Shown one piece after another: positions 38,264 through 52,870 of a DNA stretch of 64,000 nucleotides; positions within the stretch are counted from its first letter, which is position 1, and the number at the start of each line of letters is the position of its first letter. The notes beneath the pieces were generated by a model, which worked only from the letters and a program-made list of their open reading frames with translations, did not search any database and was not told the DNA's origin. The position numbers and the translations under genes are program-made. This stretch comes from Gorsachius magnificus (Eukaryota > Chordata > Aves > Pelecaniformes > Ardeidae): the NCBI GenBank assembly GCA_034008185.1, contig CM067082.1, positions 105,333,311 to 105,397,310 on the forward strand, read 5' to 3'.

Positions 38264-41200
38264 GTAAGAATCTGTAAGAGCTGCTGCAAAAACGCTCATT
38301 GATAGAGCTTGAAGCACTTAAATTTATGTATTTCCCCATGTACTTTGAAGTGATTTAGTAGCCTTATTAAGTAGGTGTTTGATGCAAATGACATTGATTT
38401 CACAGGAACGTGGGAAAATAGGAGTAGATTATAGAATGTTTCATTGTAAGATATGGGTGATACCAGTTAACTTCCACTTAATCCTTCCTTCTCAAGCCAA
38501 GTAGGAGTGTCTCACATAAGTTTAGCTTCTGTCCAGTTGTTAGCACAAACAGAATAGCCACTATATTTTTAAGACTCTAATATAAATGCTATATAATATA
38601 TATACACATGTACTCACATGCATGCGTTCCAGTAGAATTATAAAATATAGACATGTACACACAGTAATACATTATATTTAATCTATTAAGCATTTGACAT
38701 ACTTAGTCTTCAGTGTTTTCACATTGGTTTATGTAATGGATGGAAGTTATACAAAGAAAATACTGTGAATAGATAAGGTACTTGTATTCTCCAAACCATG
38801 CCCTTAGATAGTCCTTCACTGTGTAGATATCTTGCAAATTCTGCTCTGAGCTGAACACTGCTTTGGTTGAATTAAGGAATGTTCTAAACTTAAAACAACT
38901 GGACTTGATCTCCAGTTTCAAGTCCAGCCTTTTTACTGTGTTCTAGAATACAGTACTTAAAGATAGCATGCCACAGTTAGAAGAGAAATAAACTCTGACA
39001 TTAATACAACTCCACTGTTTCTTTTAGGTATCTGAACTATAAAGTATACTGCATAACTTTCAGAAACTACTTCCATAGAATAAAAAATAAGAATTATCTA
39101 AGTACACATTAATTTTAATTTTCATGCTCTGCACAGGGGTTTTGCAATATACAGTGAATCCAGATTTTGGTACATATCCGGAATACTTAGAATGGTTTGT
39201 GGCCATTTAGAAAGCTTGTTTTGGGTTCCCAGTGAATCAAGGATCATCTGCAATTTCTGCTTGGTGGGAGGAAGGTGATTTGGCACTTTACATGATGTTG
39301 ACCTATAGCAGGCAAAGCAAAACGGTTTTGTTGAGATTTGTTTTGCATTTTTTTCCTCCTTTAAACTTGAAACATCAGGCTGGACAACTGAGGAGTATGT
39401 TTTCCCATGAACGGAATTGAAAGAAAGTTCATATGAATTTCATAAAAGCCCAAGCAACCATTTTCTGCATAACTTGCCTTTATTTTGCCATCAGGAGTTG
39501 CATTGCTTTGACAGGTTTTGATAAAACATGGTGAAATCTGTTGTGTATCCTATCATACAGGATATCACTTCAGTATATATCTCACTGTGGTTTTGATATC
39601 ATAGTTAACAATATTCCATGTTAAAGCTGTAAGACCTCACATAAATATTGTAAGGATGTACATCCTGCAGAGCAGCCAGGATGAAAAATGTAAACGAACA
39701 ATAACTGGAGGTGGAAATGGAGATGAAACCTTTACAAAATACTGAAATACGTGCCATATTGAAGTTGTTATGGTACTACAGAAATCTGAATGTAATTTAA
39801 GGAGAAGTTTAGGCAGGGAAGGGGAAAATCTTGTGACATACCAATGATATTTACGGACAGAAGCTCCTAGATAGTGTTCAGGTTTCCTTGCAAGCAGTTG
39901 AGTGGAACGCTGGTGAAAGAAAGTACTCTGAAGAATTTTTATTTACTCTTCAAACAGTTCTGCACAATGGTTTGTTGTATTTTTATTTGGAGGGAATGTG
40001 TTAGAAGACAGTTCAGATGCAGTCTACATCTCCAGAACATTTTCTGCCTTGTGAGCGTTAAACTATGGAAGTGTTTTTTTAATAAAAGGGAAATGTTCAG
40101 AATATACTGTTGCCATAAAAAGAAATGCTTCTCTGACCATAACATCAACATTATTCTCATACATGCCATTCCATTTAGAACAGATTGCATCTTGTTTATT
40201 AGACCTAGAAATTACTTCAGTTACATATTTAGCAAATACAAAAGTGGTGGTTTGTGTTCCCAGTGTCACCAATTTTTTCTCAGACTGCTAAATGGTTTCT
40301 GTTGCTGCAAACTTCTGGCTAAGAACATGTAAAATTTGAGTTTTCTTGTCTACAAAGATGCAGTGAAAGTAATATTGCAAACTTGCATATTTTCTGGGAA
40401 TAACAGATATTTGGCATCGTATTTTATTTCCAACAGTGAACTTCTAACTAGCATCTAAGTCATATAACTTTGATTAAATTAAAAGGTTTGCCGTTGCTTA
40501 ATATTGGAAATAAAAGGAAACTCCCCCTTTTCAGTGATTCTTTCATGAATTCTGCACAGTCTAGGAACTATAACACCAGAAACTGAACGAGATCTCTTAG
40601 GCCTCTGCTTTTGACCAGTGGGATAAATGAGCTAGTAATTCTGCTAATGAAACCATTAAGAAGGTAATGCCAAAACTGAATAAAACTTCATCTTATTCAC
40701 ATGGAAGTGCATTTTTGTCCTAATGTACTTCATTATTGTGGGACTAAAATTAAACCCGTATTCAAAATATAGAAGTATGTACTGTCAGTATTTCAGAGCA
40801 TAGCATTACAGCTCCATTCAAATTATATTTTAAAATGTATGCTGGTTTTAAGTCCTGTGTTTTGCTCTCTGTTGAAATACCTGGTAGAAAACTGAGAGTG
40901 CTTTTGGAGACAGAAGAATCCATGATCGCCATAATTATATTAATGATGTATCAGAGATTTTTTTGATACAATTCACTTTTTTCAGGAGAGTTGGTTACTG
41001 TTCTGCAAGACTAACATATTTGTTATTAGCTTATAACAGAGAGTCACAACAATTTGAAGTACCATAAAGTGTGAAAAATTAAAAAAAGCAAGGAACATTT
41101 TAAGGGATGCTTTTCAGTGATTATACTTTACCAAGCTGAGTTATCTGTGTGGAAAAAGATATCTGAAAAATGCTGAATTTGTGGTAAAGCATATGTTTAC

Positions 41201-42539
41201 AATAGGAAATCATTTTGGGAAAGGAGGGAATTTGTCCAGGCTAATTGAAAGGGTTCAAAGGACTCATGCTACACGGGATAGTTTTGATATAACGGTTGCA
41301 TGGTGTCTGGATTGACTGGCTCATATGTCTGATCATTAAGCTATTAATGCTTTCTTTGTTTCAGACATTACAAAGGGAAAAAATGTCTGTCAATACTAAA
41401 ATTCTAACTATAGGACTGATGAAAGGCCTCAGCAGTATAGCCATCAATAGTAACTTTACCAAAGAATAAATATTTTCATAGTTCTCTTGATGTTACCAAA
41501 TAATGACATACAGGTGCTTCATTGCTCAGAATCATCCCTTTCTTGTTATAGTCACATTTGTGGTACTATAGTTAATAGCAACAGCAATAAACTGGTATCA
41601 AGGAAGCACATTTTCATCTTCTTTTATTTGTGTTTGGAATCGTACCAACCAAGTAAATGTCTGTATTCGATCTTAATTTCTTATTGAAGTTGTAATTTGG
41701 AGGAAAAAAAATGCCCGAGGGTGAAATGCATATTTGTAAGTGACTCTCTGATCTAGTGTAATTAAGTTAGTGACTATAAATTTACTGCTTTACAGTGTTG
41801 ATTAGATAGAGTAGGAAAATATACTTTAAGGCAACAATAAAAAAGAGATGGTGTCAGAAAAAAATCATGAAGTGCCTAGTAAGTCATAGGAGTTACTATC
41901 AAAAGTGTCTCTGCTTTCTGTAAGAAGATGATCTGAATGTAAATCACCAGCAAAAGAAAAGATCAGTCACTTGGGAAAGACTAGATAGCCTGCTAGGTTT
42001 TATGCACGATAGCAGATGGGGTTTACTGTACAGTTCTTGAGTAACATAGAAAATACCCTTTTGTGGAAAGAATCCTTTACTGAGTGAAAGCTCTCAAGAT
42101 TAAAGATAAGGTTATTTCTGTAATTCCAGAAGGCTTAATTATGTCAAGACTGACGGTAGCCAACTTTTTCTTGAATTTTTCAATTAATGTTTAGTACTGT
42201 TGAAGCTTTGAGCTAATAATTACATCTTCAGGAAGAGTAATTTTTACGAGCCCTAATTCTGAGAATTTATTGGAAATTGTGCTTTTTCACTAATTCTTAT
42301 AATTAGAGTGTAATCCATCCTAGGTCTTAATCACAGCAAAATACATCCGGAATTAGTTTTTTGTCTTATATTTTCTATACTCTGCTTGTCATTTTAACTA
42401 ATTTTTAAATGCAAAGCTCTAACTGTGTAACAGACTGAAATATTTTAAAATAGGCTGAAATATTTTATATTTTATTGTTTGCTATAGGCCAGTACAATCT
42501 ATCTTTTGGTATTTTGGAAATACTTTATACATTTTTTAA

Positions 42540-42598
42540 ACAAAACCAAAAAAAACCCCAAACCCAACAAACCAACAAAAAACTCCAAAGCCACCACA
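42540..42598. repeat. A/C-rich low-complexity tract
   Basis: About 58 bases are almost only A and C (runs of A separated by CC, CCC or CCCC), so the - strand is G/T-rich. It resembles, in opposite orientation, the G/T tract at 49367-49416. Confidence 0.85.
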
Positions 42599-45500
42599 AA
42601 GCAGAGGGCAGTGAGAACTGGTAACTTGGAACTAGTTTTCCATAGTTATATTCTTTATTTCTGGGAACAGACAAGTTTATAGCAGATACGTTTCTTCCCC
42701 ACACCCTCTCCTGCCACCTTCTTTGTAGAAACAAGGTGAATAATACAGCTGAAAAACAGGAGTTTTAGAGGGAGAAGCACACAGAATTTGTTCTTTTTTT
42801 CCTAGTTGGGAAAAAAAACTTTACATAAAATGATGTCAACTATCTTTTTTCAAAAATCAAAACGAATAAGCAAGTCTTCTTCCTATTCGAATCAAGGCCA
42901 TGCAACAGAACCATTCAGAAAGAATCTCCTGGTACACTCAAGCATCTAAGTGCAGTAGAAGTGAAAAAAAATTAAAAAGCCAGTGGGATTTAAACTTTTA
43001 ATCACCAAAATAAAAGGAAGGAGCTTTAAGCTTTTCTTGGTAAAACCCATCATTTTTCAGTAAAAAAAGGTCAGCCTCAGTCTGAGGTTTGGTTTTGGTT
43101 CAGGGTAGCATAAGGTTGTCAAGTGAGGGAACGATGAAGGTACAGGAATGAGATTCCCACTCCTCCCTGGGCAGGGAAGGTCTGGTATGGGAGGGAGAGG
43201 TTAAAAATGGCGTGGTGGTGCCTGGATCCTGCCAATGTCCTTTGCTCAGGCATGTATGGGTGACGCAGCTGGAGAATAAGAGAAGTAAGAGCATGGCTCA
43301 AGTACCAGCCTTCTTTGATTTTATATTTTGATATGGAAGTTAAATTCTTTTGCCCAGAGCTCTGCCTGCTAGCCTGCTTCAGGAGGAACAGAGTACACCA
43401 GAGACAACTAGAGAAAGTGGAGAGAAGGACATGTTGTAAAGCCACTAAGTTATTGCACATTGATGTGTAACTATTTCTACTTTACTTTTATTTGTGATCC
43501 CTTAAAAGCAGGGTTTCAAACTGGCTGATTACTTGTGAATTTTAAAATGTCTAGAAATGAAGGATCAAATGTTTGTGGTAAGTAATTTGGGGGAAAGAGG
43601 GAATTTGAAGAGCAAGGTGGTGGTCTCGCCACTACTTTAAACACTACCACAGTTCCTTTAAATGTTTGTGAATCATTCTCTTCCTGCAGTTAATTTTAGT
43701 TACTGAGAAGACAGTGGGTTATGGCAAACATAGCAAGTTGGAGGCAAGTTACACCACTATCTAGTGATCTTCATTTGTAGCTGAATTAATGTGATTCTTC
43801 ACAGTGAATTCTGTGGGTAAAATAGAAAAGTGCCAATGAAATAAAATAGAAAAATGCCAGGCTTAGTGTGGTCTGTTTAAATGTTTTGTGTATTAATGAA
43901 AATCTGTAATATATCTTTATCTGATGCTTCCCACTGCAAAGGACTAGCAGAAGAAGCTATGCCCAATTGTATTTGCAGGGTTGTTTTTTTTTTGTTTGCA
44001 GTTTTTGCAATGGCTGGCAAGAAGGGGGCAGAAGATTTTTATTTTCTTAAAAGGCTTGTTTCTGTTTTTCCAAAAAGAAAGCTTTCTCTTTTTCTTCCAG
44101 ATGGCATAAAATTAGTTTAAACAAAATTATGCAGAAACAGGGTACATTATGAATTGTGAAAGTTCTAAGGACAGAAAGGATCTTCGTATTCTTGTCTTGT
44201 TTAATTGTATTCCCTGGAAATCGTATCAAACTCAGAACAAGTATTCAGCCTCGGTATAAACCTTATGCTAATGGAGAATCTGACATACCTGTTAGATGTA
44301 TTTTAAAACAAAGTTTTGAGAATTTTGTATTTAACTTGAGCTATGACTTTATTTATTCTGCCAATATTAGAGTTACTGAAATTAATCTTCAGTGGGCTGT
44401 CTCTGTTGTGAGCAGAAACCTACTCAGGGATCTTATTTCTTGGTGTACATTAGTTAAGGCAGAACTGTGTTCTGCTGTGATTAGTTTGCCTCCAGCATAT
44501 ATTACCTCCTTCAAAACTAAGTTGGATATCTTGCAAAGTATTGCACTTGTCCCAAGAGACATACCCTTTGTTTGATAGCTTAAATAAGCTTCTGTTATCA
44601 GACATCTTTCTCAATGTAATATTGTGATGGGGACCTCTAAACTTTCTCTTTGTTAGGGTAGTGTAATCTATCTAGTCCAGGTACAAAGAGAAGCTAAAAT
44701 ATTTTAGTTTAGTAGTAATTACTGAATATGGGCTGCATACCAGGAGTTCAGATCAGTTGTCATCTAAACTGCTTAATGACAAGAATGATGCATTATAGTG
44801 ATTACGGCAATGCTGTTCACCAAAAGGTCTTAACACTCAACATATATAATCAGTGTCTCTTTCTTTTAGGTTGTTTCTTTTAAAGAAGCTGATTGTCAGT
44901 GGAGAATTCCCTTGATACTGTGTCCCAGTTGAAAGATCTGCAGACACTTGCTATGTATTGAAAAGTCTGTACTGGTGTTTTAGAAACATTATGTGATTTA
45001 TGATTGATGGTAAAATTCCACTGAAATTACTGAATTATATACTGAAAAAACCTTATCAGTTTTAGCATCACTAGTGTATCGCCTTTATATTACATAATAG
45101 GACATGGTTTATAGACTGAAAAGTTGCATATTTACTGTTGGTTTTATTTTTTGTCTACATCAGTTCAAAGCTATGACACTTTTATTCCAAATACTGTAAT
45201 GCTATGTTAATATCTGATTAAAAAAAGCCAACCATGTGTCATGGCATTTTCTGAGAAAATAAGATAGAGATAATCCCAATAATTTTATGAAGCTCTCTAT
45301 TTCTATTGAACATATGACTTAATGATATGCAGCTGGATTCATCATTTCCCTCAGATCTGGCAGTCAGGAATGTTTCTGAAAGGGTATGTCAAGATCTAAT
45401 CACCAAACCATCCAATCATTATTCTTGGACAAGGGACACACACCAGTTGTGGTGTTACTGCTTTTGGTTCTGAATTTGTTGATGGTTGTTCTTGGTTCTA

Positions 45501-47200
45501 AATTGCAATCTTAATGTAGCATTTTTTGGTCATTATTAGATAACCTATAGCTATTGTTTGCGTATTGTGGTGCTGCGTACTGAAATTTACAAAGATATTG
45601 CTAGGTAATGTGAGAAGATGTCATGTGAGTCTTTCATCCTGTTAGAAGTCACTGGCTTTTTAACCATGAGTAGCCATTTTTTTCAGATGGAAGTTTTTCC
45701 TTTTATTTAATGATAAGACGCTTTGTCTTAATTCCTAGATTAAAAGTGATATACCAGTATTCTCTCCTATCTGCACAGGTGGTGATAGACTCACTTTACA
45801 TTAGAACAGGCCAGTTCAAATAAAAGGAACATAAAGATTGCATAATTTCTTTTGCCATCTTTTGCTGGCCTTTTCAATGAAGCGAGAGTTTGATATAGCC
45901 AAAATACGTTTTTGATACCTCAAAAGTAAAACAGGCATTTGGTCATAAGACAGGGCTGTACAAACAATGGAGGAGTTCATGATCTTTGCTCAAGTTACTG
46001 TCTCAAGCGAAAAACCCCAGTAATTCTAGCATAAACTTGAAGTTTTGCTATCCAGTAAACATGCATGTCCAGTTTGTCACTATCTTCATTGTCCTCACCT
46101 GTGCATTTTGGGAGGATATAAATTCCACAGTTTGAGGTGACAGAGCTGAGTTTGAAGTTAGTAGATGTAAAGTACTGTGAGAATTTCAATAGGAAACAAA
46201 ATTTTTGTCAAGTAGTTGTATTTTTTCAGAGCTAAAATACTTGAGTGAGTGTGGTTCCATATTTCACAGCTTTTGGAAACACAAATTCATTTGTCAGGCT
46301 TTCATAGCATCTTATATTGGTAACCTAATAAAGGATATTGTAGTAAGACAAAAGTTCTTTCCCAAGTTTATCACTGATATGAAAATAAAATATGGGCTGA
46401 GATGCAGTGAGATGTCTCAAGAATCTTTTTTTTAGCGTATGTTTTCTGTATTTTTTTTCTCTAGACCAAGTATAGCAACATCTGATTCCTCTTCCCTGTA
46501 TCAAAAATTATCTTGCTGAATCTCACTGAAGTTCTAGACCTCATGTATGGGCAGACTTTCTGTTGGATGGATAGCATTCTTCAGCATGATGCGTGACTCC
46601 TGATGTGTTTGCATGCCTGCAGACAGCTTTGACAGCATCTGCAAAACCCAAACAGCACCTTGGTTTTCCTAGCTAACTGGTGAAAAGTTCTTGAGGAAAA
46701 TAAAGATGAAGTGTTAGATGATTTCAGTGGTAAAAAGCCAAACAACAGACCTCTGAAGCTGGCAACAAAGCAGCCAAACCACATCATTCATGTAGTGCAT
46801 ACAAGAGTTTCTTTCATCAGTTCCCGGAAAGGGATCAATCGTTGAAAGTCAAATTAAAAAGAAAGTAAAGATGACAAAAAACCCTCAGAAATTCAGGATT
46901 CAGGAATGGCTTCTACAGAAACCCATGATTTGTGTGAAATTCCATGATTCTAGGCAGGATGTATTTGTATTACAACAAACAAGTGTTACTAGAGGAGTAA
47001 CTGTACAATTAGATAATTAGAATTTACCTGTTGAAAAACATGCCCTCTTCTCTGCTTCTCACCCACCCTGCCTTAAAGATCTTCATAATTTTCACTGCTG
47101 TCCAGAAATAAAATAGGATACACTCTGTATTGCTCTGATTTTGAGATATGAGACAATTTCAAAGAGGAGTTTGGCAATATAGATACAGTGAAACTACTGG

Positions 47201-47240
47201 TCTAATTCTAGTCTAATTCTGACCTAATTGTAACCTAATC
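47201..47240. repeat. Degenerate tandem repeat of a ~10-bp CTAAT-containing unit
   Basis: Four successive near-copies of a GTCTAATTCT-like unit occur (variants with GACCTAATTG and AACCTAATCT). It is a short, imperfect minisatellite. Confidence 0.6.
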
Positions 47241-49366
47241 TTGAAAGTCTTTCTGTGCAAATGAGGAACATGCAATCCTAAAGGACACAGACCATGTGGA
47301 AATTTGGTGACAATAATCAGGGATTAATTAAATTTTAATGGAAGAGCTAATAAACCCACCATCTATAGTCATCCTGATATATCATGTTTTGGTGAAGTAT
47401 GCACTTTCCTGAGAGCAAATTACTAAACCCAAAAGCATGGAAGAGTTTGGCAGCTGTAGAAATATTATGATTATGATCCACATCTGGAGGAGTTCTGCTT
47501 TCTTACAAGTGATGCACTGTCTAATTGTTATCAATTGTTTCATTAATACATGAAACTCTGCAACTGCTAATAATCATAGTTTGTTTCTGTGACCAGGACT
47601 TTCTTCTGAATTGGACTTGAAAAACTATATTAAAATCTTGAATGATAGAGGTCTCCATCATGATGGAATGCAGCTTTCAGAACCTTTGTTTAGTAATGCT
47701 CAATTTGCTAGATTCCTGAAACACCCACTGCTTTATTACTACTCTTCTACATTATGATTTTTCCAGAAGACCCTTGGTAAAATATTAGTTTAGGGGCACT
47801 ATTCCTAAAAGACAAATACTGCATATTCTGTAAGATAGTTTAAACCCACTATTTTGATTTCTAAGCCATATGCATTTTCAGCTTTCCTTATGTACCTGAA
47901 GACATTATAGAAGGAGGTTTTGGCGAATCTTGATGTAAAGTTAAATGTCCATATAATAGAATCCTCCAGAACCTATTAGTCTTATATTTAGTGCAGAAGT
48001 GTTCAGTGGTTTGTGAATAGTGCTTCAGAGGGCAGAAATACCAGAGAAAGAATAAACTTTTAAACGCCAAGTGTACTTTTCAGGAAAGAATCTGTCATAT
48101 AGATTTCTCTCAGGTGACGTTGCCATAGGATATCTACATCCATTTATCAGGCAAACTCAAAAAGAAAAGTTCTTGTAGAGAGCTGTTTATGCTGCTGGAG
48201 TTTCTATTAAATAAGTATTTCTACATTGAACAGATAAAGTTGCTGTTTCTATTGTCACTGGCAATTACAGCGCAGCTGTGCAGGAATCACTAGTGTATCT
48301 GTGACAGACTTTAAAAAAAGAAACTTATTCATGAAGGATTTTTTCTAAAGCTGATATTTGCAATCTACCTCAAGATGTGAGATATTAATATTTGAATTCG
48401 GTGTTCTGAAGTAGCTTGAAAACTGTTGCTAGCACGTATAGCTATTCTTACAAAGCTCTGCACAGATCTGTTGTGCTATACTCAGACTAGTTCAATAAAT
48501 TGTAAAGAGATCTCATATGGTTTCCTGTACAAGGTTTGATTCCTTTCTGTACTCTTCTATTTGTTGTTGTTCATAGACTCTTTAATCTTTTATGCCTTAA
48601 ATTTCTGTTGTATCAGGATCCCTGCAGAGCCTGATAGTTCAGGAGATTATATACTATGGTCAGCGTTACCACGATGTTACCTTGCACTTCCTTGTTTTTT
48701 TTGCATTTGTCTTTTATCCCTTGTGGTTTTTAAGAGAATTGTAATTTGTTTGGAGTAGGTCGTATGCTAAGTCCAAATCCTTAATAAGATTTAAATGTCT
48801 ATAATATCTATAACGTAGCTCTTGACAATAAGTTAAGACTTCAGAGTACTCTCTCACAAATAAGGACATTTTTCTGCCTAAAATAATTTCCTTGAATTAA
48901 AATGAAATTGATGCATCGACTGCTTTGAACTATTCTTCTAGTACTGTGTATCTTACGAATTCTCTTCATTTTAGTTGTTCTGTCTCTTACCTTGTCTTGG
49001 ATGTTCAGCTGTATCCCTACTTTGATATTGCTTTCATCAGTCTGCAAATTCCCATTACAATTGAATTATTTTAAATGCCAATAGAAATAAAAATCAGATG
49101 AGTTAATATTATGGATGTTATACATAATATTTGATTTAAAGAAAGGTATGATTAGAGAGAGCAGGATTAATACAAGAATTTCAGTTCGTGCTTTTTCTAT
49201 TGTGCGCTCCCTTTTAGGCACTTAATAGATTTGGAATGTATTTTAGCTTGAGTCATTTCTCTGGATTTTCATCAGACTTGAATTCCACTAGTCTGTAGGA
49301 TTTTACCATTTCCCTGCTTTTTAGGTCTTCCAGTGGTAGGGTTTTGTTACTTATATATGTGGAGCT

Positions 49367-49416
49367 TTTGTGGGGTTTTTTTGGTGGTGGGTTTTTTTTG
49401 TTTGGTTTGGTTTTTT
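49367..49416. repeat. G/T-rich low-complexity tract
   Basis: About 50 bases made almost entirely of G and T, with T runs of six to eight broken by GG, GGG and GGTGGTGGG. Confidence 0.85.
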
Positions 49417-52400
49417 ACAAAACTGAATTATATAATATTCTAGAATAATCTGTGACTGGTGTTTTTAAGGCACTGTGTGGAAGAAAACTCTTTTTTATAT
49501 TGTTACAAGGATAATTCTTAAACCACATTGTGTGCATCTTAAAAAATACTTTCTTGAGACAGTTCAAACTTTAATATATTAAGACTTCATTAATTTACTG
49601 CATTTTCTCTGAGTGCTATATAGATATAGAGTCTATTTGCTTGGCTTTTTCTTTCATTTTATTCAGACTCTGTTCAAATGGTGTCCAAAATGCCTTATAA
49701 ATCCATTTTTAGCAGTCATTTTTCAGGGATATTGACAAGGAAAGTTTGTCAGCTCCATTTCTGGCAGAACGGGCAAATGTTGCATGCCATCTTCACAGCT
49801 GCTGTGGCTGTTATCTCCTTTTTGAGACAAATAGGTCAGTTAGAAATATATGCTTGAAGAAGGTGGGTTAGGATGACTGGTGGCAAAGTGAAATCCTGGC
49901 AAAATTTGCTAATGGTCTGTGCCTGTGTTGGAGACTGTTCAGTAGCCCTGAATTAGAGGATTACCAGTTTGTGTGTGTAACAATAAGATATTTTTTTTTA
50001 ATCACTGTAAAAGAAAAGTGTTGAGAGACACATGGCTGGTGTTTCTTGTGAATTAGCATATACCGTTCTTTCAGATATAGAAAACTCTTTTTCTGTGGTT
50101 TGGATAAGCATAAATGCCAAGGTTGTCATTGAGTAAGGTGAGCTTCCAAGTATTCTAGCATTTTTGAGAGCTGATGAAATCATTATTGTGACTAAAATCA
50201 AGAAATAAGATATAGCCAGGCAAATCCCTGAGTTAACAGCTGTAAGAATTCCCATAATTTGGCTTGCACCTATTTTGCATAGTTTTTGCAGTATGTTTCA
50301 CATTGCATTTGAATTCTTTCAGAATTGTCTTGGCTATCACTCCAAGATAAATTACTTCATAGGCAGCTTGAAATATGGCTGTTGCCCAAGGAATAACTTT
50401 ATTAATGATAAAGGCTTTCAAAGTAAATTCAGACTTTTTAAGATAGACTTAAGATACAGAAACAAATATCTGGCTCATGAACGCAGCTTAGGAACAATCT
50501 TGTTCAAATTTGACTGATGTGCTGTTAGAATGAGTTATTTACACTTAAGACAAGTAGTATTAGTGTGTAGTGCTCTAACTAAATTTTCCACAGTCCCTAG
50601 AGTTCTGTTGATTCCATAAAACTAGTTGTTCTCCAGCTTACCTCCCAACAATCACTCGTCCCCCACCTTTTCATGTTGTCCGCCCCATCCTCTTCTTGGA
50701 CTGTCTTCAGCCCTACAATATTTCTCTTATGGGAGCCACTTCTTTCTGCTCACATCTCCAGGTCTGCTCCCTATAGAACACTCTTTCCCCACTCAGAAAC
50801 CCCATCTGGGTTACCTCCAGGTTGGAGAAACTGTACCCTAAGTAGTACTATCATTTATTTTAATCTAATCTTCTCACAAAGATGATGCAGATTCCTGTCT
50901 AAGACATCTTATGTGAAGGGTTTTGAATGAATTTTATTATGCTGTAAACTTACAAAGAGATTTATCAGCAAGCACCTCTGTGTACAGATTTCTGTAGGCA
51001 TCTGTGACTTATTTCCCTTGTTTTGCTGTTATCTGCATAAAGCATTTTGTTACATTTTTAATAGAGGTTTTTTGTTGCTTAAAAATTCCAGTAGCCATAG
51101 TTAGTGTTTGAGTTAAATGAAGTCTTCTCATCTCGTATTTCTATAAATTAAATTAGAAATAGAAACTTTCTGTTGGCAAAGTGACTTGTTGCTTGAGCAG
51201 CAGTGAAGTCATGCAGCTTAAAAGATTGCTTCCAAAGGTTTTAAGCCTATTTAGAGACGGTTCTTATCAGACAATTGTTAACATCTTTTGCAAAGTATGG
51301 AAGACTTGTAATCCTACTGGCATGAACTGTCCATCTGTGACTACCTACCTTTCAATGAGCTCTAAGAAATATTTTTACATCTTTCAATTTACTGTTTACT
51401 GTTGATGCATATTCTTCCATATGTTCTGTGATTATTTGGACAATAAACTAAACTGTTATTCTGTATTGATGTATCTTACTGGGCATTTTTATGGGAAAAA
51501 ACCCCAAATCCTAGCATGGCGGATTGAGGTGTTCTAGATGCAGTGCAACAGATGTTGTTACTAGGATGGAGTTCAGCTGATTGCAGTGATTGCTTAGAGC
51601 TGCTTTTGTACCTCTAGATTCTGGTCCTGAATAGGAGTCAATATTCTTGCAGTTTAGGGATATGCACAACGTTATGTGAAATACTGTAACTGTAGATTGA
51701 AGTAGTTATTTTAATTCTGCTTTTTCTTGCTTTTGTGGGACTTGTGGAATGTTAAAGGTTTTTTCCTGATGATCCCAAGCTGCTTTACCTGGCTTGCTAA
51801 AAGGAACTGGCAGATTTAATTGAAGCAAAACTAATGGCCTCATCGGTGTAAACAGCTATGAAAAACTCTAACCATTTAAGAATAATTCTGTGTCGTAGTG
51901 GGCTTATATTATTAGCAAGTATTCGTTGAGAAGTTGCTGCTCTTCTGTGTTATCTAGTATAAGAATGGAATTGGTTCTGAAAGCCTTTGTTTTTAGTCTC
52001 ATGGGCAAACGCTTCTGCTTGAAGCTCCTTAACCAGAGTCAAAGGCATGGAAAAGGTTTCAGTAACTTCCATTTCCATCTATGTATTTGGTGTAAGCACA
52101 CTTTGAGAAGACAACATTCACCTCTTGATTACAGTCAAAAAAATATTCTGTTTCCATGGTTCTCTAAGCAATTCCCTATTAAAAAATCTGGTCCCATTTA
52201 GAATAATGTTTGTTTCTTTTGCAGATTAAATCATTAACTAATTAACTTTGTCTTTTCCAACCTTGTAGGTATAATCTCCAAGCTAAATAATGTCTTTTAT
52301 GGGGCTGGCATTTACATGTTTACTTTGCCGTCTTTTGTTTTGATTTCATATAACAAGGATATTTCAGTTTGAGTGGTACAATAGTTAATTCCATTGATCT

Positions 52401-52846
52401 ATTATATACTTTTCTTATATTAAGTATCACAAAATGAACTACGGTTTATATTCAAAAAGAAGCCTTTGATCATCTCTTACATCCAGAGAAGAAAAACATT
52501 GGAAGACAATGTTTGGCAAAATTGAGTTTCCATGGTTATGTATATTAACCAGATGACCCCAATGACTTTTTTTCTATTTTAAAATTGTGAATATAGATGA
52601 TATTTTTACTTGTGCTATGATGGAATGTAATGAACTAGTTAAATGTTTCAAACTTCATGAAAACCCCTGCCTGTTGCAATTCCATGCTTTGGTCTATGTG
52701 TGTCTTGAGCGTTTTGTGTTCAGAGCCTTTGTAGGATTTAAGCTCTGGTGCATTATATGAATTTATGACAGTTGCAGAGTGCTAAAGGAAAGGAAATGCT
52801 GTATCTTAAAATCTGAGCATTCATTCTCAACACATCCCAAGGGTCT

Positions 52847-52870
52847 TTTCTGTCTCCCTTTCTGTCTCCC
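52847..52870. repeat. Perfect tandem duplication of a 12-bp pyrimidine unit
   Basis: TTTCTGTCTCCC is present twice in direct succession. It ends in CAG but is not followed by an open coding block, so I do not treat it as a splice acceptor. Confidence 0.9.

Noticed and set aside
39874..40332. 152-codon + strand open frame, the longest in the window
   Set aside because: It is rich in Phe, Cys, Ile and Lys as expected from random AT-rich DNA, has no domain or paired splice sites, and lies inside the large intron. Its length is within chance for 64 kb read in six frames.
40573..40665. Possible 45-bp exon with acceptor GACCAG and donor GTAATG
   Set aside because: In the phase needed to sit between the two firm exons it contains an in-frame TGA.
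44156..44575. 139-codon + strand open frame
   Set aside because: No recognisable domain, no splice context and no homology that I can recall. A protein search would be decisive; I expect no hit.
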